Assembly: GCF_000970305.1 (NCBI RefSeq)
Contig: NZ_CP009517.1
Span: 1,364,001-1,428,000, forward strand
Source: Methanosarcina barkeri 3
GTDB taxonomy: Archaea; Halobacteriota; Methanosarcinia; Methanosarcinales; Methanosarcinaceae
Reading direction: 5' to 3'
Length of the DNA: 64,000 bases
The notes under the pieces were generated by a model, which was not told the origin of the DNA, searched no databases, and worked only from the letters and a program-made list of their open reading frames with translations. Within the stretch, counting starts at the first letter, position 1, and each line of letters opens with the position of its first letter. The position numbers were made by a program, and so were the translations under genes. Shown one piece after another: positions 56,338 to 64,000 of this stretch.

Positions 56338-57219
56338 TCAGGGACAGTTCATCAGTTTTGCAATGGATAAGCCCTGTTCAAGTCCCAGGTCTTCAGCAAC
56401 ACACTCACATTTAGTAAGAAGCATGTATGCAATAGGCCCAAAGTTATGTTCGGACAAAGTTTCGTAATTGGCCATGCCCTTGCTGATAATAAGGGTTGCA
56501 TCTTTCATTGCCTGAAGCAGTTCGGCCGGAGCTTCCTCAATCAGGACACCTACGGCATTTGAGCCGGTTGTCATGACTCTATCAACTTTTTTATCAATTT
56601 CGAATTCTCTTACCTCTTCTAAAGTCACGTCTGTCAGAATGGGCTCACCCCGGACTACGAGTGTGATCTTTCCACCGAGTTTTTTGATTATATCAAAAAC
56701 AAGCATATCAAAGAGGATTTCTCCGCAGTTGTCGGCAATGTAAACAACGTCCTGCATGAGCCCGAGCATTTTGGGAGTATCATCCACATCAAGCCCATTT
56801 TCGAAATATTCCCGAAAAGCAGCCTCAAATTTGTCTTCACTTGCATCAAAACCCATGATTCCGAAATCAAAGTAATTAGCGACCACGGATGCCAGCACTG
56901 CACGCCTGAAAAGTTCTCCATTATCAGGAGAATTTTCATAAATCTTTTCTTTCGCCGCAGGCAGGACTTTCAGCGCAGCCTGGTTGATAAGTTTCTTTGT
57001 TACCGCATAAGGGTCATTGTCTTCCAGAACCTCATAGCATTTCCTATGAACTTTAGTGGCTACGGAAGCCGATACCGCATCGGGACTGTAGTTCCGAGTC
57101 ACAACTTCAAGGCATTCTTTAATGGTCTTGCTTATCAGGTCTTCATCGTCAGTAGAAAGCTTAGATTGAAAGTGTACTCTTGAAAGCAGGCAATAAGTGC
57201 AGCGTGGGTTCATCTTCAT
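56338..57219 (-). CDS. DUF89/ARMT1-like protein
   Basis: 293 residues. An N-terminal CTYC motif (MKMNPRCTYCLLSRVHFQS) is followed by a helical domain. The metal-dependent phosphatase-like core has IADNCGEILFDMLVFD near residue 182 and LIISKGMANYETLSE near 248. DUF89 proteins in other organisms remove damaged sugar or pantetheine phosphates and use Co, Ni or Mn. The physiological substrate here is unknown. Confidence 0.82.
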   Translation of the reverse strand: MKMNPRCTYCLLSRVHFQSKLSTDDEDLISKTIKECLEVVTRNYSPDAVSASVATKVHRKCYEVLEDNDPYAVTKKLINQAALKVLPAAKEKIYENSPDNGELFRRAVLASVVANYFDFGIMGFDASEDKFEAAFREYFENGLDVDDTPKMLGLMQDVVYIADNCGEILFDMLVFDIIKKLGGKITLVVRGEPILTDVTLEEVREFEIDKKVDRVMTTGSNAVGVLIEEAPAELLQAMKDATLIISKGMANYETLSEHNFGPIAYMLLTKCECVAEDLGLEQGLSIAKLMNCP

Positions 57220-57836
57220 AAAAACATTTCCTGTTTTTTGATCCGAAAATAGGTTTTGCCATTATAGATATTTACGGCAAATATAATAAGAATTTACTCT
57301 TCCTGACAGAACAGAGCTTTAAAAAGGTAACTGAAGTTTGAAGCGTAGAAAGCTAGAACATTGACACGCTAGTAGATCCTATAAATATTTTTTTAGTATT
57401 TTCTTTCCAAAAAACTCAGGGCTTTTAATAAAAGTGCGTGCTCTTCTGAGATCTAAACACATTATATGTAGTAAGTTTGAGATGGGTTAGAATAACCTTC
57501 AGTGTGTTCTGATTAATCTTACTTAATTTTACTGAAATTTGAATTAGTTTCAGTTATATCAGATCAGTTCTACTTAGATCCAAGTTGATTACAGTTATGT
57601 TTTAATTTTTACAACTAGATATAAATAAAGCTGATTGTATATTAAATAAGGTTGAACTGCGAAGTAAGAAGGAAATGAACTCTATTTTTGTACATTTTAA
57701 CTCCAACTTTTTAACTCCAACTTTTTAACTCCAACTTTTTAACTCCAACTTTTCCCAGACCTATGTTCAGAATCATTGTTTCAAAAACAGTTTGAACCTA
57801 AATTACATACTTTCCATATCAAGATATTGAGGTGAT
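57220..57836. other. AT-rich gap with 14-bp repeats
   Basis: 617 bp with no gene. CTCCAACTTTTTAA repeats four times at about 57700-57753. Divergent promoters for the DUF89 gene and the small Cys-rich gene are expected here. Confidence 0.6.
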
Positions 57837-58004
57837 ATGAAAATGAACTGTGGAGATTTGAAAATGGGTCAGACTCTTCGTTGTGAAGCATGTGGTTTTG
57901 AACTTCAGGTAGTAAAAGAGTGCGGAGATGCATCCTGCTCTACTGATGCCTGCTGTACGGGCAACGTAACATGCTGCGGAGAACCAATGAAACTAAAACA
58001 ATAA
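57837..58004 (+). CDS. Small cysteine-rich protein
   Basis: 55 residues from ATG 57837 with GAGGTGAT just upstream; an ATG two codons later is an alternative. Nine cysteines occur in only 55 residues: NCG, RCEACGFE (a zinc-ribbon CxxC), KECG, SCSTDACC and TCCGEPMKL. The final CCGEPM resembles desulforedoxin/desulfoferrodoxin-type metal sites. It is probably a zinc- or iron-binding protein. Function unknown. Confidence 0.75.
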   Translation: MKMNCGDLKMGQTLRCEACGFELQVVKECGDASCSTDACCTGNVTCCGEPMKLKQ

Positions 58005-58231
58005 GCAGATAAATAGCACAACAAACATAGAAGAAGAGATTCCGGAATATTTCAGAGGAGCATAAATCCCGGAAAAGTCCGGAAAAAGATATAATAAAGA
58101 CAAGTCCAGAGAAGTTTCTTATCCAGGATTTTTTCTGGAACTTGAGAAATTTTATAGTATATTTTTTAACAATGTATTTTTAATAATATGTTTTAATAAT
58201 ATGTTTTAATAATGTGCTTTAATAATGTGCT

Positions 58232-58627
58232 TTAATAATGTGTTTTTTGCTGCCTTTTTTCTTTCATTTTTCCCAAGAAACCCTGGATCAGCCTGGTTGC
58301 AAAATATGAGCTGAAAAACCAGATTATAAGGGCAATAATAATTGAAAGACCCCATCTATTAAGGTGCTCCATACAGAAAGCAGCAGTGAACACACATATA
58401 GTGCAACCTATCATCCCTGCACTGGCCCCGAGAGCAATGTCAGAAGCCTGCTCTGAAGTCCCGAAATGTCCTGCCATTATTACGGCAGCTGCCATAACTG
58501 CTGGAAAAGCTGCAAAATCTCCCGCAAAAGATTTCGAAGGGATTATCTGCAATATAATATAACATGCAGCAACAGCAGCTCCCCCGAAGATGAACCTTAG
58601 AGCAAGGTCCTTGAAATCTAATTTCAT
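58232..58627 (-). CDS. Small four-helix membrane protein (DUF3147-like)
   Basis: 131 residues with four hydrophobic stretches (about 10-27, 38-53, 66-86 and 94-114) and a basic C-terminus (KMKEKRQQKTHY). FGGAAVAACYIIL and DFAAFPAVMAAAVIMA resemble DUF3147 proteins, but I hold the family name loosely. Function unknown. Upstream, 3' of the gene, a short repeat TTTAATAATGTGC is present. Confidence 0.65.
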   Translation of the reverse strand: MKLDFKDLALRFIFGGAAVAACYIILQIIPSKSFAGDFAAFPAVMAAAVIMAGHFGTSEQASDIALGASAGMIGCTICVFTAAFCMEHLNRWGLSIIIALIIWFFSSYFATRLIQGFLGKMKEKRQQKTHY

Positions 58628-58888
58628 GATATAACTCCTTACTGTAACTTTTTCTAAAAAGACTATTAAACTATTTTAAAATTCTTGATCAATAGTATTT
58701 TTCATTCATCTTGTATAGGAACCACTACAAAATAATTTCGTTACTGATTGTATTGTTTGGTCCATGACCAGATTGATAGAACTCTATGATTGATAGAGCT
58801 CTCTAATTAATAGGTAAAGACTATTTCTTATTAAAAACTAAAACCAGTAAACCTACATACAATTCATTTCTTTTTATGTTTTACTTCT

Positions 58889-60918
58889 TTAAATCACTCT
58901 AAATTTCACAGTAAATTCCGTCCCATTGTCCTTTTTCAGTTCAAGTTTGCCTTCTAACTGGTCTATGAGAGTGGTTACCAGTTGCATGCCAAGGCTAGCA
59001 GGGTTCTTCAAATCAAAATCTCCAGGCATACCTATTCCGTTGTCTGAGACTATCAGGATAAAACTGGTACTTTGAACTTTCTCTTGTTTGCTTCCTGCCA
59101 TATTGTTTTTATATCCACTTGATTCCTCTTTGAAAAGTTTAATTTGAATCTGCCCGTTATCTCTGTCGACAAACGCATGTTTAAGAGAATTTGAAACAAG
59201 TTCGTTAACGATTAGCCCTAACGGAACTAAAGTATCCATACCAAAGAAAATATTTTTTCCAGATCCATATTCAACCTAACATCGACATTTCTAGATTTGT
59301 ATGTCTGGAAAAGGTTCTCGACAAGCCTCTCTAGATATTTAGAAGATTTCAATACCTCGCTTCCCTTGCCTTCGTGCAGCTCTTCGTGGATGAGAGCCAT
59401 AGAAACTACTCGGTTCTGGCTTTCCCTGAAAGCTTCAACAACTTTTGTGTCATTGAACTTATCAGCCTGAAGATCGAGAAGGGAAGAAATTACCTGAAGG
59501 TTGTTCTTGATCCTGTGGTGGATTTCCTTTTTACGGGCATTTTCTATGCTCTTAAGGAAGTATTCCGTTTTTTTTCTTTCAGTAATGTCTTTCAGTACTC
59601 CGATAGCTCCATAAGGCTGGCCGTTATCACCCATAAGCCAGACTCCGTTATTTTCTACATAAATGCAACTTCCATCTTTTTTTCTTAACCTTAGTTCTTC
59701 CTTAAATCTGCCTCCGGTCTTTCTCGCACTCTGAAATTTATCATCTCTACTATTCATATCTGTTAGGTGGATATTTTTAAGCCACACTTCCTTGCCAAAC
59801 CTCTGGAACTCTTCAAAGCTATACCCTGTAACTTCTTCTATAGCACCTGCCCAGCTGCTCTTATCTGTTCTTAAATCATATTCGTATACCACTTGCCCTG
59901 TCTGCTCAGTAGCGATTCTGTACCTTTCTTCACTTTTCCGGAGTTTTTCTTCTACTCTTTTGCTTCTGGTTATATCCCTGGAAATAACTGAAATAGAAAC
60001 CAGCTTTTTAGAGGCGTCAAGTATCGGAGAGAAAGTCACTGAAACATTTATTATCCTGCCATCTTCTCTTAACCGTAAAGTCTCATAATTGTGGATTTTA
60101 TCTCCCTGTTTAAATAGTTCGATCAATTCTTCTGTTTCCTCAACTAAGATGGACGGTTCAAGGATGGATATTGGCTTCCCAATAATTTCTTTAGCTAAAT
60201 AGCCATAAATTTGCTCTGCACCTTTGTTCCAGCTGGTGATGGTACCATCAAGCGATATAGTTAAAATAGCATCATTTGATAACTCCACAATATCTGCTAA
60301 ACTCCGGATTTTTTCTTCTTCCTTTTCACACCTGGAATTTTTTATCTGTTCCAATTTTCCTTCCCTTTTGATTAACACAAACTGGTGGTTGATAGCCACC
60401 TCAATAACTTCAGGTGCATCGAACCTGTCAAGAGAATAAGTGCAGAGAGCGATCATCCGGTAATTGCCTATATCACTGTCCAGTTTTATCTCATGGTTAA
60501 CAAAATCGCTCCGATCCTTTTTCTCCAAACGCAAAGCGTTTCCACTCAACCTCAATCCATCGTATCCACTTGCCAGGGCCTTATTGAGTTTTTCAACCAG
60601 AAAATCTAAGACTCTATCCGAATCAAAAGCGCCCTCTTCTGTATAAAACCGATAGTAGGGAATAATTTGTATTTGTCCTTTCTCCAAACAGCTATCAATA
60701 TCGGGAACAGCCACCCTCAGGAATTCTTTTGCATCTTCGACTTCCAGGGGTTCTGATGTGATCCACATACTAAACTCGTTGTTTTCCAGTCCCGTCTTGA
60801 AGTAAGGAACCAGTGTATCCATTAAATCTTCTTTTGTTTGATAGAATTGACAGATATGTGTGCCCCAGGGTATATCTCCAATAATATCAATGCCAGATTT
60901 CCTCAGGCTTTCTTTCAC
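58889..60918 (-). pseudogene. Frameshifted MEDS-PAS-PAS sensor histidine kinase
   Basis: The N-terminal part (from GTG 60918, behind GGAGG at 60928-60932) encodes a MEDS domain (GDIPWGTHICQFYQTKEDLMDTLVPYF), two PAS domains (NDAILTISLDGTITSWNKGAEQIYGY; YEYDLRTDKSSWAGAIEEVTGY) and a HisKA_2 domain with the phospho-accepting histidine in IHHRIKNNLQVISSLLDLQ. The frame then closes at 59227. The HATPase_c part (LGLIVNELVSNSLKHAF, DNGIGMPG) continues in another frame (58889-59239). One extra A in the A6 tract at 59253-59258 would restore DLEKNIFFGMDTLVPLGL. Such kinases sense cytoplasmic or methyl-substrate signals. Confidence 0.85.
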
Positions 60919-61516
60919 TTCAAATTTCCTCCAAATTGAGAATGTAAAGGCAAATGTTTTTTTTATGAATTTACATGCCTTAATTCTCTCATTTTTCACA
61001 GCTTCGGTTCTAATATTTTGAACCCTGAAGTTAATTAATAAAAAATGTAAACACAGGAATAGACTTAGTTCTAGTAAACATATATTCTGCTAATTTTTTT
61101 AGATTTAATCAAAACTGACCCAACAATTATGTTTTATATCAAATCACATAACAAAAATTGACACTTATCTATTAAGCAAAGTGAGTTTGGTTCATACATA
61201 TAAGTAACTTAATTAATTAGTTTACCCTAATATAATACTTTCTTCGATGACAACAACTCAAGATTTTCTGATATTGAGTAACTTATCAAATTTCTATATA
61301 TCTATGAAAAGTCAGCCTCTAAAACCTATCTCAAAACTACAGTTGACGCTACAATTGGGATGATATATTCTACTTCATAGTAAATATACTCCTGAATTTC
61401 AATAATTCCCGATATAAAGTCATTTACAATATAAAGTCAAAACTAACAATGTCAATTATCCAATTGTAGAAATAAGTTGAGTTTTGAGACAGCCTGATCC
61501 GGAAAGTTTTTTATTT
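60919..61516. other. AT-rich intergenic region
   Basis: About 600 bp between the histidine kinase and the CheB-CheR hybrid, both on the minus strand. It contains the kinase promoter region and ribosome binding site. No other element seen. Confidence 0.5.
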
Positions 61517-64000
61517 CTAGCTCTTATTCTCATTATTTTCTAATTTGATTGCCCGTTCCATGGTTGTAATTGCATAAACGTTTCCGGCTTCCTTCACCAG
61601 AGAAGTGGCAGTTAGCCAAACATCCACTATCCTGCCATCTTTAGTAATTCTTTGGGTGTGGTAAGGTTCAAGGACCTCAGCCTGACTAAGCTTTCTCACT
61701 ATAGACAACTCTTCTGTTTTCCGATCCTCAGGGATCAGACTGCTAATATTCATTGAGAGTGCTTCGGTTTCACTCCAGCCATAAATGCTCTCTGCCTTTG
61801 GATTCCATGCCAGGATATTGCCTTCCATGTCCTGCAATGTTATAGCATCGCTTGCATCGTGCACTATTGCAACCAGACGGCGCATAGCTTCGGACTCCTT
61901 AAGCTTTATCCGTTCCATCTCGGAAATATCCGTAAAAGTAATTACCGCTCCTTCAATAGTGTTTTCAAGGGTACGATATGGCCGGATACTCAGTAAATAC
62001 CAGGCATTCTCCTTAGTCTGGACTTCAATATCTTTAGGTGTCAGACTTTCCAACACCTCCTTTATGTCCTCTACCAGGCGATCGTAGCCTATAAGGTTTG
62101 AGACAATATGTCCAACCGGCCTTCCAATGTCTGACGGGATCAGGTTTATCAAACGTGTAACCGGAGGAGTGAAGCGCATGATGCGTAGTTGATAGTCCAC
62201 AAAGATAGTGCCTATGCCTGTTCCAGCCAGGAGGTTGTTCATGTCATTATTAGCTTGAGACAGTTCAGCTACTCTGTTTTGTAGTTCAATATTGACCGTG
62301 CCAAGTTCCTCATTTACTGACTGCAGTTCCTCCCTTGAGGTCTCCAGTTCCTCGTTTGTTGACTGTAGTTCCTCGTTGACTGACTGCATCTCCTCGTTTG
62401 CAGATTTAAGTTCTTCATTGGAAGTCATCAGTTCCTCATTGGAAGCTTTTAAGCTTTCTTCCTTGGCCTGTAACTCCTTTTTCAGCTTTAAGATTTGCAA
62501 ATCCACATCCGTTTCACAAGCTTTTTCACCAGAATCTATGGAGGTGGCCTTTTTAGTTTCGATCTGCTCCAACTCCAGTGGTTCCTCAAAAGTAACCAGG
62601 AATAAGTTTAGCCAGGTTGCTGTATCATTGTCTCGTTCTACAGGTCGTACTACCAGATTAATTGTAGTAAAATCGCCGTTGGTTTTAACTCGCACTCTGG
62701 GATAAAATACTGGCGTTTTATTTATAATGGCTCTGTGCAGAGCTGTAGTCAGTTCCGACCTTAATCCCTCTCGAGCCATACTCAGTATGTTCATGCCAAC
62801 TTCACCCAAAGCCGGTTCAAGATACATGCCAGTACGGCCATAAATGTACAGGATATTACCTTGTTCGTCGATCAGAATACTGACAGGGGCATAGTATTTC
62901 AGCATTGTCTGCTCGGTCAGCTTGCGCAGTTGAGGTCGGATTTCGACAGGAACGTTACCTGAAGGTTTTCTGACTTGAATTTTCATCGATGGTGAGATAA
63001 AAGTCCCTATGGAAAGGAAATACTCACTGCTAGCGCCTCCTTTTTTTATATACAGTTTTGACTTGCGATCCAGTGTGTCAAAAAGATTAGTGAACTCACC
63101 CACATTTTCGGAGGGACCAAGAAAGAGAAATCCACCCGGGTTCAGTGCATAGTGGAAGAGAGGAATGAGTTTCTTCTGCAGTTCTTTGTCCATATAGATC
63201 AGCAAGTTGCGACAACTGATGAGGTCAAGCTTAGAGAATGGAGGGTCCTTAATAATATCCTGCTCGGAAAAAATAACCATTTCACGGATATTGTGCCGAA
63301 TGTGGTAGTAGCTGTCTGAATCCAGAGTGAAAAAGCGCTTAAGTCTTTCAGGTGAGATATCGGTGGCAATACTGGCGGGATAGCGGCCACTCCGAGCTTT
63401 TTCAATAGTCTTACTGTCAATATCAGTGGCGAAAATCTGCACTCTAAAATTTTGGTTCAAGATTTCCATCTGTTCCTGAAGTAAAATAGCTATGGAATAT
63501 GCCTCTTCCCCAGTTGAACATCCGGGCACCCAGACGCGTATTGATGACTCTGGATACTTGCCGACAAAGAGACACGGGATAACCTGTTCCTGGAGTGCTC
63601 TAAAAGCTTCAGGATTACGGAAAAAACTGGTGACGCCGATTAAAAGGTCATGAAAGAGAGCTTCAACCTCAGCGGGCTTTTGCGCTAAATAACGTACATA
63701 TTCATCCATATTCTCTATATTCCGGACAGCCATGCGCCGCTCAACGCGACGATTGATGGTACCGTACTTATAGTGAGAAAAATCATGACCAGTCTTTATA
63801 AGAAGGAAATTGAATATATTTTTCATCGAACCTTCAAATTTTGAGGCTTCTTGGCGTGTTTTCCCGAAAACATAGTTAATATAGGCAATGAGATGGGCAG
63901 GCATTTCTTCAGGCTTCAGGACGTAATCTACCTGACCTGTGGCAATGACACTAAGAGGCATATTGTTATATTCGCTGGACTCGGGCGTCTGTGCCATTAC
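61517..64000 (-). CDS. CheB-CheR-PAS hybrid signalling protein (partial)
   Basis: At least 827 residues; the gene runs off the right edge. The first visible residues (VMAQTPESSEYNNMPLSVIATGQVDYVL) are the C-terminal end of a CheB methylesterase domain, so ATG 63997 is internal. The CheR methyltransferase follows (INRRVERRMAV, VWVPGCSTGEEAYSIAI for SAM binding, ISCRNLLIYMD). Next come a PAS domain, a long coiled coil of repeated ELxSxNEE heptads (about 490-585) and two more PAS domains (ILAWNPKAESIYGW). No histidine kinase or receiver domain is visible. It probably signals by methylation or partner contact. Confidence 0.85.
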   Translation of the reverse strand, partial: VMAQTPESSEYNNMPLSVIATGQVDYVLKPEEMPAHLIAYINYVFGKTRQEASKFEGSMKNIFNFLLIKTGHDFSHYKYGTINRRVERRMAVRNIENMDEYVRYLAQKPAEVEALFHDLLIGVTSFFRNPEAFRALQEQVIPCLFVGKYPESSIRVWVPGCSTGEEAYSIAILLQEQMEILNQNFRVQIFATDIDSKTIEKARSGRYPASIATDISPERLKRFFTLDSDSYYHIRHNIREMVIFSEQDIIKDPPFSKLDLISCRNLLIYMDKELQKKLIPLFHYALNPGGFLFLGPSENVGEFTNLFDTLDRKSKLYIKKGGASSEYFLSIGTFISPSMKIQVRKPSGNVPVEIRPQLRKLTEQTMLKYYAPVSILIDEQGNILYIYGRTGMYLEPALGEVGMNILSMAREGLRSELTTALHRAIINKTPVFYPRVRVKTNGDFTTINLVVRPVERDNDTATWLNLFLVTFEEPLELEQIETKKATSIDSGEKACETDVDLQILKLKKELQAKEESLKASNEELMTSNEELKSANEEMQSVNEELQSTNEELETSREELQSVNEELGTVNIELQNRVAELSQANNDMNNLLAGTGIGTIFVDYQLRIMRFTPPVTRLINLIPSDIGRPVGHIVSNLIGYDRLVEDIKEVLESLTPKDIEVQTKENAWYLLSIRPYRTLENTIEGAVITFTDISEMERIKLKESEAMRRLVAIVHDASDAITLQDMEGNILAWNPKAESIYGWSETEALSMNISSLIPEDRKTEELSIVRKLSQAEVLEPYHTQRITKDGRIVDVWLTATSLVKEAGNVYAITTMERAIKLENNENKS

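Overview
The window comes from a methanogenic archaeon of the genus Methanosarcina; I can only infer the species. The genus call rests on archaeal nitrogenase genes with the paired NifI1/NifI2 regulators inside the operon, methanogenesis marker protein 11, an AksA-type homocitrate synthase, CooC and CooT nickel proteins, a methanogen-type MEDS-PAS histidine kinase, PGF-CTERM surface proteins and AT-rich, repeat-filled intergenic DNA. Every product name below is read from sequence motifs and family knowledge; no database search was run.

Region 1 (1-16110) is a vanadium-nitrogenase island: the vnfH tail, nifI1, nifI2, vnfD, vnfG, vnfK, vnfE, vnfN and a NifX-like cofactor carrier. The presence of vnfG and VnfD-type sequence around the cofactor ligands argue for vanadium rather than iron-only or molybdenum nitrogenase. 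It is followed by a binding lipoprotein, a LeuD/AksE-type dehydratase small subunit, a complete BtuCDF/FepBCD-type ABC importer on the minus strand, a third binding protein, and a beta-repeat protein ending in a CxxCxxCxxC metal-binding tail. I infer a metal or metal-chelate uptake module serving the V-nitrogenase.

Region 2 (16111-26790) holds asparagine synthetase, CooC (with a probable AUA start), two TPR proteins, a PASTA protein, a TctA-like membrane protein, a decayed LVIVP/PKD surface-protein gene, a low-complexity protein and a pirin. Region 3 (27130-39790) has NcsA tRNA thiolation, a membrane protein, a PGF-CTERM surface protein, a TudS-like protein, molybdenum-cofactor genes (MobA and a MobB-MoaE fusion), RadC, an iron-sulfur flavoprotein, methanogenesis marker 11 (probable AUU start) and an IorA-like enzyme.

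Region 4 (39990-50430) contains a decayed surface-protein tail, a small membrane protein, three tandem DUF3160 lipoprotein paralogs (copies 2 and 3 with a shared 5' leader) and a secreted membrane-anchored protein. Region 5 (50593-64000) holds homocitrate synthase, NAD kinase plus an inositol-monophosphatase-family protein, archaeal GAPDH, CooT with a DUF89 protein, a tiny cysteine-rich protein, a small membrane protein, a frameshifted histidine kinase and part of a CheB-CheR-PAS hybrid.

Three threads run through the window. First, metal biology: V-nitrogenase, chelate import, Ni proteins and Mo cofactor. Second, homocitrate supply: AksA and a LeuD/AksE subunit near a nitrogenase that needs homocitrate. 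Third, short tandem repeats of about 13-36 bp in most intergenic gaps and in frame in at least three genes. Three genes appear to start at near-cognate codons (AUA, AUU, ACG) behind strong Shine-Dalgarno sequences.
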